From Frateuria_A sp035944355 (GTDB taxonomy: Bacteria; Pseudomonadota; Gammaproteobacteria; Xanthomonadales; Rhodanobacteraceae), in the NCBI RefSeq assembly GCF_035944355.1, contig NZ_DASZBH010000010.1:186001-250000 (forward strand): a stretch of 64,000 nucleotides of DNA. The letters run 5' to 3'. Position 1 is the stretch's first letter, and every line of letters begins with the position of its first letter. The notes under the pieces are model-generated. The model ran no database searches. It was not told the origin of the DNA and worked only from the letters and a program-made list of their open reading frames with translations. The translations under genes and the position numbers were made by a program. This document shows, one piece after another, positions 8,427-17,126 of this stretch.

Positions 8427-10016
8427 ATGTCCAGCCAGCACACCGCCGATTTCATCGTCGTCGGCGCCGGCCCCGCCGGTTGCGCGGTGGCGGCGCGACT
8501 GGCCGATTCGCCCGGCGCGCCATCGGTGCTGCTCGTCGAGACCGGCCCGGCCACGCCTTCGTGGCTGAGCCGCGTGCCGATCGGCATCGCGGCGCTGGTG
8601 CCTTTCCGCGGCCGCCACAACTACGCCTACCAGACCGTGCCCCAGGCGCAACTGGATGGCCGCCGCGGCTACGTCCCGCGTGGACGCGGCGTCGGCGGCA
8701 GCAGCCTGATCAACGCAATGATCTGCACGCGCGGCCAGCCGCAGGACTATGACGGTTGGGCCGCGCTGGGCTGCGCCGGCTGGGCCTGGCGCGACGTGCT
8801 TCCGGTGTTCCGCCGCATCGAGGACAACGCGCGCGGCGCGAACGAGTGGCATGGCGTCGGCGGCCCGCTGACGGTGGACGACCTGCGTTCGCCCAGCCCG
8901 CTCAGCCGCGCTTTCGTCGAGGCCGCCGTGCAGTGCGGTTACCCGCGCAATGACGACTTCAACGGTCCGCGCCAGGAGGGCGTGGGCCTGTACCAGGTGT
9001 ACCAGCGCGACGGCCGCCGCCTCGACGCGGGCCGTGCCTATCTCGACCAGCCGCGGCCCAACCTGCGCGTGCTGGCGGGCCGGCCGGCGCGGCGCATCCT
9101 GTTCGAAGGGCGACGCGCGATCGGCGTGCAAATCGCGGGTCGCGCGTGGCGGGCGCGGCGCGAGGTGATCGTCTGTGCCGGCGCGATCGGCTCGCCGCAG
9201 CTGCTGATGCTTTCCGGCATCGGCCCGGCCGCGCACCTGCGCGAGCTGGGCATCGCCGTGCTGCACGACGCGCCGGAGGTGGGCGAGCACCTGCAGGACC
9301 ACATCGACTACACGGTCAACCTGCGCCTGCACGCGCCCGGCCTGATCGGCAGCAACCCGGCGACGATCCTGCGCATCGCCCGCAGCGTCGGCGCCTACCG
9401 CGCCCGCGGCGAGGGCATGCTGACCAGCAACGCCGCCGAAGCGGGCGGCTTCATCAGGAGCCGCGCGGAGCTGGACCGGCCGGACCTGCAACTGCATTTC
9501 TGCATCGGCATGGTCGACGACCACAACCGCCGCATGCACCTGTCCAGCGGCATGGCGGTGCATGTCTGCGTGCTGCGTCCGGCCAGCCGGGGCCGGGTGC
9601 GGCTCGCCGGCGCCGACGCCGCCTGCGCGCCGCTGATCGATCCGAACTTCCTCTCGGCGCCGCAGGACATGGCTCTGCTGCTGGAGGGCGCGCGCATCGT
9701 GCAGCGCATCCTCGCCGCGCCGGCGCTTGCCGCCTACCGGGGCCGCCCGCTGCACGGCACCGGCACGGAAGACGACGACGGACTGCGCGCGCTGATCCGC
9801 GCGCATGCCGACACCATCTATCACCCGGTCGGCAGCTGCCGCATGGGCGCCGACGCGCGGGCCGTGGTCGATCCGCGCCTGCGCGTGCGCGGCGTCGACG
9901 GCTTGCGGGTGGCCGACGCTTCGGTGATGCCGGCGCTGATCAGCGGCAACACCCAGGCGCCGGCGGCCATGATCGGCGAGCGCGCCGCGGCGTTCGTGCT
10001 CGAGGAACTGCGCTGA
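8427..10016 (+). CDS. GMC family FAD-dependent oxidoreductase (choline-dehydrogenase-like)
   Basis: A 529-residue flavoprotein. It has the Rossmann dinucleotide motif GAGPAGC (G13-x-G15-x-x-G18), GMC signature 1 around RGRGVGGSSLINAMICTRG, signature 2 GAIGSPQLLMLSGIGP (near residue 250), and the C-terminal catalytic region YHPVGSCRMG (His) with ISGNTQAPAAMIGER (Asn). The length is normal for bacterial alcohol or choline dehydrogenases. The substrate is probably a primary alcohol; nothing nearby (no betB/betT) supports true choline oxidation. It follows the AsmA-like gene by 9 bases. Confidence 0.93.
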   Translation: MSSQHTADFIVVGAGPAGCAVAARLADSPGAPSVLLVETGPATPSWLSRVPIGIAALVPFRGRHNYAYQTVPQAQLDGRRGYVPRGRGVGGSSLINAMICTRGQPQDYDGWAALGCAGWAWRDVLPVFRRIEDNARGANEWHGVGGPLTVDDLRSPSPLSRAFVEAAVQCGYPRNDDFNGPRQEGVGLYQVYQRDGRRLDAGRAYLDQPRPNLRVLAGRPARRILFEGRRAIGVQIAGRAWRARREVIVCAGAIGSPQLLMLSGIGPAAHLRELGIAVLHDAPEVGEHLQDHIDYTVNLRLHAPGLIGSNPATILRIARSVGAYRARGEGMLTSNAAEAGGFIRSRAELDRPDLQLHFCIGMVDDHNRRMHLSSGMAVHVCVLRPASRGRVRLAGADAACAPLIDPNFLSAPQDMALLLEGARIVQRILAAPALAAYRGRPLHGTGTEDDDGLRALIRAHADTIYHPVGSCRMGADARAVVDPRLRVRGVDGLRVADASVMPALISGNTQAPAAMIGERAAAFVLEELR

Positions 10017-10144
10017 AGCAGGCGGGGTGCACCCGACGCGGCACGCTCGCGGATGAGGCCTGGCCTGGCGGCGGACGCGCGCCGGCTTGTGCGCCGGCGT
10101 GCGGGCCGATACGTTCGCACTTCCCGCCCTATTTCGGAGCTCCC

Positions 10145-10594
10145 ATGCCTTTCCAGGTCCGCCAGGCCACGGTGCACGACCTCGACGCGCTGGTGCCCTT
10201 GTTCGACGGCTACCGGCAGTTCTACGGCAAGCCGTCCGATCCGGACGGCGCGCGGGCGTTCCTCGGCGCGCGCTTCGCCCACCAGCAATCGCTGATCCTG
10301 CTGGCCTGCGACGCGCAGGGAGCGGGCCTGGGCTTCACCCAGCTCTACCCGCTGTTTTCCTCGGTGCGGATGGTGCGCACCTGGCTGTTGAACGATCTGT
10401 TCGTGGCCGCGTCGGCGCGCCGTCAGGGAGTGGCCGCCGCCCTGTTGCACGAGGCGACGGCGATGGCGCGCGCACTGGGCGCGGCCAGCCTGTCGCTCTC
10501 CACCGCGCTGGACAACGCGCCGGCGCAGGCGCTCTACGAATCGCTGGGCTGGCAGCGCGACCGGCAATTCTGCGAGTACAGCCTCACGCTTTGA
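10145..10594 (+). CDS. GNAT family N-acetyltransferase
   Basis: A 149-residue GNAT protein. The N-terminus VRQATVHDLDALVPLFDGYRQF is typical. Strand 4 (RTWLLNDLFV) and the acetyl-CoA loop AASARRQGVAAALLHEA (R-R-x-G-V/A, residues ~88-104) are present, followed by LSLSTALDNAPAQALYESLGW. The acceptor substrate is unknown. The ATG at 10145 begins the fold exactly; the long in-frame extension upstream overlaps the GMC gene in another frame and is not coding. Its 3' end overlaps the stop of the convergent diguanylate cyclase gene by 11 bases. Confidence 0.88.
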   Translation: MPFQVRQATVHDLDALVPLFDGYRQFYGKPSDPDGARAFLGARFAHQQSLILLACDAQGAGLGFTQLYPLFSSVRMVRTWLLNDLFVAASARRQGVAAALLHEATAMARALGAASLSLSTALDNAPAQALYESLGWQRDRQFCEYSLTL

Positions 10595-12089
10595 CCGGAG
10601 GCCCGGCGGGCAGCGCCGCGCCGACGCAACGGACCTGGTTGCGCCCGCCGCGCTTGGCCTCGTAGAGGGCGTCGTCCGCCGCGCGCAGCAGCTTTTCGCT
10701 GGCCAGCGAAGTGCCCGCGGCCATGACGGCGAGTCCGGCGCTGATGGTCACCACGCCGTGGCCGGCGTTGAGGTGCCGGATCTGCAGCGACTCGATGTGC
10801 GCGCGCAGCCGTTCCATCACCGCTTCGGCCGCCGGCGCGTCCAGCCCGCTGAGCAGCACCACGAATTCCTCGCCGCCGTAGCGCGCGACCACCACGCCGG
10901 GCTGCATGCCGGCCTCCGCGCGCAGGGCATGCGCCACCAGCGACAGGCAATCGTCGCCGGCCAGGTGTCCATAGGTGTCGTTGAAGGTCTTGAAGTGATC
11001 CACGTCGACCACCGCGATGGCGAAGGGCCGGCGCGCGCGCACGGCGACCTGCCAGGCGCGCCGCAGCACCTGGCGCAGGCCGGCGCGGTTGAGCAGGCCG
11101 GTCAGCTCGTCGCGCACGCTCTTGTGGTGCAGGTCGCGGCGCAGGTTGCGCAGTTCCTCTTCCACCGCCTGGTGGTAGCCCAGCAGCACGGTGGTGCGCA
11201 CGCCGTAGGCGGCCACCGCCAGGAGCAGCGCGCCCATCGCCAGCGGCCGGTCGCGGCCGAGCTGGGCGAAGCCGAGCAGGCACAGCGCCAGGCTGAGCAT
11301 CAGCGGGGCTAGGCTGGCGGCCGCCTGGCGGGTGCGCCGCGAGGGCTGGTAGCCGCGCAGCCACACGGTGTTGCGGCGGCTCAGCATCACTCCGAGCGCG
11401 ACGAAGGGCAGCCCCAGCAGCCATTCGGGCAGCCACGACTCGCTCAGCAGGATGAAGCGGTTGTGGATGGCCGGCAGCAGCGCGTCCACCCATGCGAAGG
11501 CGGCCAGCACGAAATGGAAGCGCCGCTCGTCCGCGCGTCGGGCGGCGACGAAGCGCAGGGTCGCGAACAAGGCCACGAACAGGCCCATCGCGTCGAACAG
11601 CCACATGACGTAGCGCGCGCTGGTGGGTGACGCCGGCTCGGCCGTCAGCAGCCCGTGCAGCATCAGGTAGAACAGGCCGACGATGGCGCAGGCCAGCACG
11701 CCGTCGATGGCGGTGGTCGCGCGGCGCATCGGCGTCAGCGGGTTGTAGGCCGCCGCGGCGATCAGGGCGAAGCTGCCGAGGCAGAAGTAGAAAGTCGGAT
11801 CGAAGGCGGTCAACGTGCCTTGCGGGTTGTGCAGCGCGTCGGTGAGCAGCAGGGCGAAGGCGGCGCCCTGGGCGAGCAGCGCGCCCAGCAGCAGGCTCCA
11901 CAGCGGCCGGTTGTGGCTGACGCCCAGGCGCATCCGGCGCCAGCACAGCAGCGCGGTGAACGCGAGCATGGTAAGCACGCAGGCGTAGCTCCAGGCCAGG
12001 ATCGAACCCGCGCCGGCGAACAGCAGCACGCCCAGGTGGCCGAGCAGAAGCGGCGCGTAGATCTTCGGCGTCCAGCTCTGTACTTTCAC
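10584..12089 (-). CDS. Membrane diguanylate cyclase (GGDEF)
   Basis: About 501 residues from a GTG start (VKVQSWTPKIYAPLL). Roughly seven to nine N-terminal hydrophobic segments (~10-290) form an uncharacterised membrane sensor. A short linker and a GGDEF domain follow (LTGLLNRAGLRQVLRRA; active-site GGEEF at residues 405-409). The intact GGEEF predicts synthesis of c-di-GMP from two GTP. An RxxD inhibitory site is not evident immediately before GGEEF. The start is uncertain: an in-frame start 32 codons upstream (12185) adds an Arg-rich stretch that does not look coding. It is convergent with the acetyltransferase, with an 11-base overlap. Confidence 0.9.
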   Translation of the reverse strand: MKVQSWTPKIYAPLLLGHLGVLLFAGAGSILAWSYACVLTMLAFTALLCWRRMRLGVSHNRPLWSLLLGALLAQGAAFALLLTDALHNPQGTLTAFDPTFYFCLGSFALIAAAAYNPLTPMRRATTAIDGVLACAIVGLFYLMLHGLLTAEPASPTSARYVMWLFDAMGLFVALFATLRFVAARRADERRFHFVLAAFAWVDALLPAIHNRFILLSESWLPEWLLGLPFVALGVMLSRRNTVWLRGYQPSRRTRQAAASLAPLMLSLALCLLGFAQLGRDRPLAMGALLLAVAAYGVRTTVLLGYHQAVEEELRNLRRDLHHKSVRDELTGLLNRAGLRQVLRRAWQVAVRARRPFAIAVVDVDHFKTFNDTYGHLAGDDCLSLVAHALRAEAGMQPGVVVARYGGEEFVVLLSGLDAPAAEAVMERLRAHIESLQIRHLNAGHGVVTISAGLAVMAAGTSLASEKLLRAADDALYEAKRGGRNQVRCVGAALPAGPPVKA

Positions 12090-12275
12090 GCGAGGGTCCC
12101 GGCGTCTGTGCGCGGACCGAACGCCGCGTGTTGCCCGGCGGGTACCGGGGCCGGCCCGATTGTGCGGACCGGCGCCGGCCGGCACAACGCCCGCACGGCG
12201 GTATGGCCTGCCCGGTCACGGCGAGGGCGTGCGCGCCTGCCGCTATGCTGAGCGCCCGTCCGGCCCGGCCTTGCC

Positions 12276-12860
12276 ATGCTCTATCTCGCCTCGAAGTCAC
12301 CCCGCCGCCGCCAGTTGCTGCAGCAGCTCGGTTTCGCTCCGGTCGTGCTCGATGTGGACGTGCCCGAGATGCGCGGCGCGGCCGAGTCGCCGCAGGACTA
12401 CGTCAGCCGCGTCGCCCGCGACAAGGCGCAGGCGGGGCTGGACGCGGTCGGCCAGGCGAACGGCCAGGCCATGGGCGCGGTGGTGCTCGGCTCCGATACC
12501 GAGGTCGTGCTGGACGAGGAGGTGTTCGGCAAGCCCGCCGATGCGGCGCAGGCGGCCGACATGCTGCGTCGTCTCTCGGGGCGCACCCACCGGGTGATCT
12601 CGGCCGTGTGGGGCCTGGACGCCGCGCGGGCGCATGGCGAACTGTGTATTTCGCAGGTCCGTTTCGCGCCGCTGGACGAAGCCGCCATCGCCGCCTACGT
12701 GGCCACCGGCGAACCCTTCGGCAAGGCGGGAGCCTATGCGATCCAGGGCCGTGGCGCCGCGCTGGTCGAGCACCTGGAAGGCAGCTATTCCGGCGTGATG
12801 GGCTTGCCGTTGTTCGAAACCGCGCGCCTGCTGCGCGGTTTCGGCATGCAGCCAGGCTGA
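12276..12860 (+). CDS. maf: Maf family nucleotide pyrophosphatase (YhdE/dTTPase type)
   Basis: A 194-residue Maf protein starting MLYLASKSPRRRQLL, the family's S-x-S-P-R-R nucleotide-binding motif. It contains VLGSDTEVVLDEEVFGKP (catalytic Asp region) and GAYAIQGRGAALVEHLEGSYSGVMGLPL, which matches the dTTP/UTP-hydrolysing YhdE subgroup rather than the m7GTP-hydrolysing YceF subgroup. Maf proteins hydrolyse non-canonical or excess nucleotides and have been linked to septum formation and mutation avoidance. No rng (RNase G) follows, unlike the usual gammaproteobacterial order. A CPBP protease gene converges on it 25 bases downstream. Confidence 0.93.
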   Translation: MLYLASKSPRRRQLLQQLGFAPVVLDVDVPEMRGAAESPQDYVSRVARDKAQAGLDAVGQANGQAMGAVVLGSDTEVVLDEEVFGKPADAAQAADMLRRLSGRTHRVISAVWGLDAARAHGELCISQVRFAPLDEAAIAAYVATGEPFGKAGAYAIQGRGAALVEHLEGSYSGVMGLPLFETARLLRGFGMQPG

Positions 12861-12885
12861 GTCCGGACCGCGAGACCGGGTTCGT

Positions 12886-13680
12886 TCAACCGGAGGACGA
12901 GGCCACGAACCACGCCGTCACCGCCAGCAGGTTGTTCACGCCGTGGGCCACCACGGCGGGCCACAGCGAACCCGAACGCAGGCGCAGCCAGGCGAGCGTG
13001 GCGGCGAGCAGCGCAAGGTTGGGCACGGCATACCAGAGGAAGCCCAGGTCGGGCAGGTGCACGCAGGCGAACAGCAGCGAGCTGATCGCCACCGCCCAGC
13101 CGGTGTGCATGCGCCGCAGCAGCGCCGAGAGCAGGGCGCCGCGGAACAGCAGTTCCTCCACCAGCGGTCCCAGGCTGACCACCACCAGCGCCATCGGCAG
13201 GCGCAGCGCCAGCGAGGCGGCGCCGCCGATCTGTTTGACGTCCTGGGTGACCTCGTGGCCGTGCGCGAGCCAGTGGGTCAGCCAGCCGCCGGCGATCGGC
13301 AAGGCCAGGCCGAGCACCACCGCCGCCAGGTAGAACGCCGGGCGACCTGGCTGGGTCAGCCCCAGGCCGGGTGGCGCGCCGTGAGCCCAGGCGGCCGGCC
13401 ACAGCCGTCGCACCAGCACCACGGTCACGCTGGCGGCCAGCAGCAGGGTCAGGATCACCATCAGCGCATTGGTGTCCGGTTGCGCCAACGCCGCCTTGAT
13501 GCGCGAAGCGACACTTGCCGGACCGGTGCCGGACATGCCCAGGGCGAAGCCCAGCCCCAGCCCCACCAGCCCGCTGGCCAGGAACTGCAGCGCGAAATAC
13601 AGGACGATCATGCCGACGGCGCTGCCCAGGTGCGGCAGGCGCGCGTCGTGCAGCGAGGGGTGGAGATGGCGGGAGGGCAT
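12886..13680 (-). CDS. CPBP family intramembrane metalloprotease
   Basis: A 264-residue polytopic membrane protein. The CPBP/Abi signature is complete: EELLFRGALLSALLRR (EExxxR), SLLFACVHLPD (FxxxH) and VVAHGVNNLLA (HxxxN) near the C-terminus. The family includes CAAX-prenyl-type proteases and immunity proteins; the bacterial substrate here is unknown. The start at MPSRHLHPSL gives a short cytosolic tail before the first membrane helix; an in-frame ATG 33 codons upstream adds a Pro/Arg-rich, non-coding-looking stretch. A MAPEG gene lies 79 bases upstream on the same strand. Confidence 0.9.
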   Translation of the reverse strand: MPSRHLHPSLHDARLPHLGSAVGMIVLYFALQFLASGLVGLGLGFALGMSGTGPASVASRIKAALAQPDTNALMVILTLLLAASVTVVLVRRLWPAAWAHGAPPGLGLTQPGRPAFYLAAVVLGLALPIAGGWLTHWLAHGHEVTQDVKQIGGAASLALRLPMALVVVSLGPLVEELLFRGALLSALLRRMHTGWAVAISSLLFACVHLPDLGFLWYAVPNLALLAATLAWLRLRSGSLWPAVVAHGVNNLLAVTAWFVASSSG

Positions 13681-13759
13681 CGGCCGGGCAAACCTGCGTG
13701 GAAAGGACGGGCGTCGGCCGGTGGCCGCTGCGGCCGTGCGAGGCACGGCGCGGTCGGGG

Positions 13760-14155
13760 TCAGCCGGCGAGCAAGGCACGGCCCAGGCCTAACGCGGCCA
13801 TGACCAGCGTCGCCGCCCACCCGGCCATGCCCAGAACGAACCCGCCAACGCGCTTGCCGGCCTCCTGCAGGTAGGCCAGTGCATACCAGATCCGCCCGGC
13901 CAGCCAGACCAGCCCCGCGATGCCGGCCCAGAAAGCGAAACCGTAGCTTGCGGCCAGCCACAGCGTCGGCAGGAACAGCATCGCCGCCTCCAGGGTGTTC
14001 ATCTGCACGCGGAAGGCGCGCTCGAAGGCCGGATGGCCGCTGGTCGCGGGCGCCGCTATGCCATAGCGTCCGCGCGCCCGGCCCACCGCGAAGGCGGTGC
14101 CGAACAAGAGCAGCATGGCGAGCAGGGTGACCAGGGCGGGCAGGTGCTGGGTCAT
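13760..14155 (-). CDS. MAPEG family membrane protein
   Basis: A 131-residue protein with four hydrophobic helices. Its MAPEG signature is AFERAFRVQMNTLEAAMLFLP followed by GRIWYALAYLQEAGKRVGGF. MAPEG proteins include microsomal glutathione transferases and leukotriene synthases. Here the R-x-Q-x-N-x-x-E motif that contacts glutathione is intact, so a glutathione-dependent activity is plausible but not proven. The ATG at 14155 is at the family's usual start. It is divergent from the ypfJ-like peptidase gene. Confidence 0.9.
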   Translation of the reverse strand: MTQHLPALVTLLAMLLLFGTAFAVGRARGRYGIAAPATSGHPAFERAFRVQMNTLEAAMLFLPTLWLAASYGFAFWAGIAGLVWLAGRIWYALAYLQEAGKRVGGFVLGMAGWAATLVMAALGLGRALLAG

Positions 14156-14266
14156 GGCATCGATCGCAAGGGATGGAACGCCTACTGTAGCGGCTGTGCA
14201 CGTGCGGGAGACGACCGGTGCGTATGCTCGGGCCGTCGCGCTGCGGCGCACGGCGAGGCGTATGGC

Positions 14267-15121
14267 ATGGATTGGCAGAAGGGCGAGCGTAGCCAGAACG
14301 TTGAAATCGACAGTGGCCGCGGCGGCGGCGGTTTCGGCGGCGGGCGCGGGCTGGGCCTCGGCGGCCTGATCGTGCTGGCGATCCTGGGCTGGGTGTTCTT
14401 CAAGGACCCGACCGCGCTGCTGGACCAGGGCGGGCAGCCCGGCCAGGGCGCGCCCACCGGGCAGGTGGCCCAGGTCGACCCGCAGCAGCGCGACTTCGTC
14501 AGCGCGATCCTGGGTTCCACCGAGAAGACCTGGGGCGACCTCTTCGCCGCCAACGGCCGTCAGTACGCGGACCCCAAGCTGGAGCTGTTCAGTGGCGGCG
14601 TGCGCACCGCCTGCGGCCTGGCCTCCACCGCGGTCGGGCCGTTCTATTGCCCGGGCGACGAAAAGATCTATCTGGACCTTTCCTTCTTCCAGGAACTGAA
14701 GGACCGCTTCGGCGCGGCGGGCGACTTCGCCCGCGCCTACGTGATCGCGCACGAGGTGGGCCACCACGTGCAGAAGCAGCTGGGCGTGTTCGACCAGGTG
14801 CAGCGGGCGCGCGAGCAGGGCGCACCGATGGAGGGCGCCAACGGCCTGTCGGTGCGCCAGGAACTGCAGGCCGACTGCTTCGCCGGCGTGTGGGCCAACC
14901 GCAGCGAGCAGCGCCTGCACTGGCTGCAACCGGGCGACGTGGAGCAGGCGCTGACCGCCGCCAGCCAGATCGGCGACGACACGCTGCAGCGCGAGACGCA
15001 GGGCAACGTGGTGCCCGATTCGTTCACCCACGGCACCTCGGCGCAGCGGGTGAAGTGGTTCAAGGCCGGATTGCAGAGCGGGCAGGTGTCCAGTTGCGAC
15101 ACGTTCGCCGGAGCGCTGTGA
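14267..15121 (+). CDS. ypfJ: Neutral zinc metallopeptidase, YpfJ family
   Basis: A 284-residue YpfJ/DUF2268-type protein. A short basic N-terminus (MDWQKGERSQNVE) and a Gly-rich linker precede a single TM helix (LGGLIVLAILGWVFF). The peptidase domain has the zinc motif HEVGHHVQ, then RQELQADCFAGVW with a third-ligand Glu/Asp, and SFTHGTSAQRVKWF near the C-terminus. The family is a predicted inner-membrane peptidase facing the periplasm; the physiological substrate is unknown. TATGCT 46 bases upstream of the ATG could be a -10 element. Confidence 0.92.
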   Translation: MDWQKGERSQNVEIDSGRGGGGFGGGRGLGLGGLIVLAILGWVFFKDPTALLDQGGQPGQGAPTGQVAQVDPQQRDFVSAILGSTEKTWGDLFAANGRQYADPKLELFSGGVRTACGLASTAVGPFYCPGDEKIYLDLSFFQELKDRFGAAGDFARAYVIAHEVGHHVQKQLGVFDQVQRAREQGAPMEGANGLSVRQELQADCFAGVWANRSEQRLHWLQPGDVEQALTAASQIGDDTLQRETQGNVVPDSFTHGTSAQRVKWFKAGLQSGQVSSCDTFAGAL

Positions 15122-15224
15122 CGGCCAGCCGATCCTTCGCTCTGCCGTGGCTGCTGATAGATCAGATGACATTCCGGCGGCGGCCGCGGCCGTTGCGCAT
15201 CTTCCACGCGCCTGCAACGCGCCC

Positions 15225-15230
15225 TAGAAT
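15225..15230 (+). promoter_or_regulatory. Possible -10 element (TAGAAT) for the Cys-cluster gene
   Basis: TAGAAT, 42 bases before the ATG at 15273. The same hexamer precedes slyD, thpR and deaD in this window. A -35 box is not obvious. Confidence 0.35.
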
Positions 15231-15272
15231 CCGTGAGCTGCGCGCCTCGGGGTGCGCCCCGCCTTGCCTCCC

Positions 15273-15659
15273 ATGGTTCATCCCTGCCTGCGTTGTGGCG
15301 CCTGCTGCGCCTTTTTCCGGATCGCCTTCCATTGGTCCGAGACCGACCCTTCCCTGGGCGGCACGGTGCCGGCCGAGCTCACCGAGAAGCTCGACCCGCA
15401 CCGCGTCGTCATGCGCGGCACGCAGTCCAAGCAGCCGCGCTGCATCGCGCTCAAGGGCACCATCGGCGAGGCGGCCTACTGCGGCATCCACCCGATCAAG
15501 CCCTCGGTGTGCCGCGAAGTGGAACCGTCCTGGGAGTTCGGCCGGCACAGCCCGCAGTGCGACAAGGGGCGCATCGCCCACGGGCTCGCACCGCTGACGC
15601 CCGAGGACTGGCTCGATCCCTCGAACGACGACTCGCCGCCGCTGCCGCAGCGCGCCTGA
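15273..15659 (+). CDS. YkgJ family cysteine cluster protein
   Basis: A 128-residue protein with CLRCGACCAFF at residues 5-15 (C-x2-C-x2-C-C), then PRC, YCGIH, VCREVEPS and PQCDKG. This is the cysteine pattern of the YkgJ/UPF0153 family, which probably binds zinc or an Fe-S cluster; function unknown. The ATG at 15273 puts the Cys motif at the N-terminus. A GTG at 15252 would add seven residues and is less likely. Confidence 0.88.
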   Translation: MVHPCLRCGACCAFFRIAFHWSETDPSLGGTVPAELTEKLDPHRVVMRGTQSKQPRCIALKGTIGEAAYCGIHPIKPSVCREVEPSWEFGRHSPQCDKGRIAHGLAPLTPEDWLDPSNDDSPPLPQRA

Positions 15660-15669
15660 CCGGCAAGCT

Positions 15670-15919
15670 TCAGCGCGCGCCGGCGTCGTCGCGGAAATCG
15701 CGCATGAACTGCTCCAGTTCGCCTGGCTCGACGTCAGACACCGCGATGAAGCGCATGCCGCCATCGCTCCAGCCCAGCGCCGTATAGCCGTGCTGTGGAC
15801 GGTTTCAGGCGGCGTGCAGCGGTCCGTCGTCGGGGCCATTGGAACAGGTTGATCACATGCAGGCGCCAGTAGACCCGCGCGGCGACGGTGCGGCCGCCGA
15901 TCCGTCGCGCAGCTTTCAT
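15670..15919 (-). pseudogene. Broken anti-sigma factor remnant (C-terminal half)
   Basis: One frame gives RTVAARVYWRLHVINLFQWP; the other gives HGYTALGWSDGGMRFIAVSDVEPGELEQF and ends at a stop at 15670. Read in order, these match the C-terminal periplasmic part of transmembrane ECF anti-sigma factors, where a VYxRRxHxINLFxWP segment is followed by GYxxxxWxxGxxxxxAVSDL. The joining frame contains a shift in the CCCC run near 15830 and a TGA just after it. The N-terminal zinc-binding and TM parts, and a partner sigma factor, are absent. It is a remnant rather than a working gene. Confidence 0.6.
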
Positions 15920-16012
15920 GCTGCGCTTGCCTTGCGGCAGGACCTTCGATTCATACCGTCGCCCCTACGCAGCGTGCCCGGTTTGGACATCCACCTCAAT
16001 CCGATTCGCGCA

Positions 16013-16798
16013 TCATCCTTCGAAGCGGTAGATGTCCATCGCAAGAATGCCGTGGTCGACGCCCGCCTCGATGCGCTGCGCACGCGGATGCGGGCCGGCG
16101 GCGCCCAGCGCCACGAACAGCGGCAGCAGGTGCTCGTCGGTCGGATGGGCGCGCTGGGCGAACGGCGCCTGGCGGCGGTAATCGAGCAGTGCCTCCAGCT
16201 CGCCGGCGGCCAGGCGCTGCTCCACCCAGTCGACGAACGGGCGCACGTAGGGCGCCTCGCGCTCGGCGCCGTAGCCCATGCGCAGATCGCCCAGATTGTG
16301 GGTGATGCTGCCCGAGCCGATCACCAGCACGCCGTCCTCGCGCAGCGGTGCCAGCGCACGGCCCAAGGCCAGGTGATGCGCCGGGCCTTGCGCGTGCTGG
16401 ATCGAGATCGGCACCACGGGAATGTCTGCCTCAGGGTAGAGCAGGCGCAGCGGCACCCAGGCACCGTGGTCCAGCCCGTGCCACGAGTCCAGCGTGGCGG
16501 CCAGGCCGGCCTGCGAGATCAGTTCCACCACCCGTGCGGCCAGCGTGGGGGCGCCGGGCGCCGGGTAGCGGATCTCGTAGAGCGCTGGCGGAAAGCCGAA
16601 GAAATCGTGCACCGTCTTCGGCGCCTGCGCGCCGCCGACCTGCGGCTGGGCGGAAAGCCAGTGCGCCGTGGCGATCACGATGGCCCGCGGTCGCGGCAGC
16701 GCCGCCGCCAGGCCGGACAGGCGCTCTCGCACCCGGCCCGGCTGCAGCGCCGTCATCGGCGAACCGTGGGAGATGTAGAGGCTGGGAAGGGTGACCAT
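16013..16798 (-). CDS. Class III extradiol dioxygenase, 4,5-DOPA dioxygenase (YgiD) family
   Basis: A 261-residue protein starting MVTLPSLYISHGSPM; His in ISHGSP is a metal ligand. Other conserved points: ATAHW (second His), LDHGAWVPL (catalytic His region), PVVPISIQ, and GSGSITHNLG. This is the DODA/YgiD/LigB-like family, single-domain Zn- or Fe-dependent enzymes that ring-open catechols such as DOPA. The bacterial physiological substrate is usually unknown. An in-frame extension upstream of the ATG (to 17011) is Arg/Pro-rich and not coding-like. It is divergent from cysD across about 330 bases. Confidence 0.92.
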   Translation of the reverse strand: MVTLPSLYISHGSPMTALQPGRVRERLSGLAAALPRPRAIVIATAHWLSAQPQVGGAQAPKTVHDFFGFPPALYEIRYPAPGAPTLAARVVELISQAGLAATLDSWHGLDHGAWVPLRLLYPEADIPVVPISIQHAQGPAHHLALGRALAPLREDGVLVIGSGSITHNLGDLRMGYGAEREAPYVRPFVDWVEQRLAAGELEALLDYRRQAPFAQRAHPTDEHLLPLFVALGAAGPHPRAQRIEAGVDHGILAMDIYRFEG

Positions 16799-17126
16799 GC
16801 CGGTGCTCCTGGACTGGCTATGCTGCGACAGGGGACGCGTGGCGCGGCTCCGGGGCGGCGGCCGGCGCCCCGTCGCGGATGGCCCTGGCCGGCGCCTCCA
16901 GCCGCGCAATTTCGCGGGTGGCAGGCCGGCGGTGCGGGTCGCCAGGTCGGTCGGATGCTCGGGCGGCGCCCGGAGGGAGGCATGCGGGGTCTCGCTGGAT
17001 GGAATGCGCATGATACGTCCAGGGCAGGCGGGTCGCGGGTCGGACCTGCCGCAGTGCGCCCGGCTGGCGTGAGTCTGCTAGCGTGCGCATTTCACCCGCG
17101 CCCGCGGGCCAGGAACGTGTCCATCC
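16799..17126. other. Intergenic region between the dioxygenase and cysD
   Basis: 328 bases without a credible gene, separating divergent genes; it must hold both promoters. I see no clear -35/-10 pair and no recognisable CysB site. The short open frames here have no conserved motifs. Confidence 0.6.

Noticed and set aside
6579..9824. A 1081-codon minus-strand open frame over the AsmA and GMC genes
   Set aside because: Crosses two well-supported plus-strand genes and has shadow composition.
12090..12185. N-terminal extension of the diguanylate cyclase to 12185
   Set aside because: The extra 32 residues are Arg/Gly-rich with no folded character, and the GTG at 12089 leads directly into the membrane domain. 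Not fully excluded.
16791..17072. A 93-codon frame in the dioxygenase-cysD gap
   Set aside because: Gly/Arg-rich, no ribosome-binding site, no motif; it also covers the likely promoter region.
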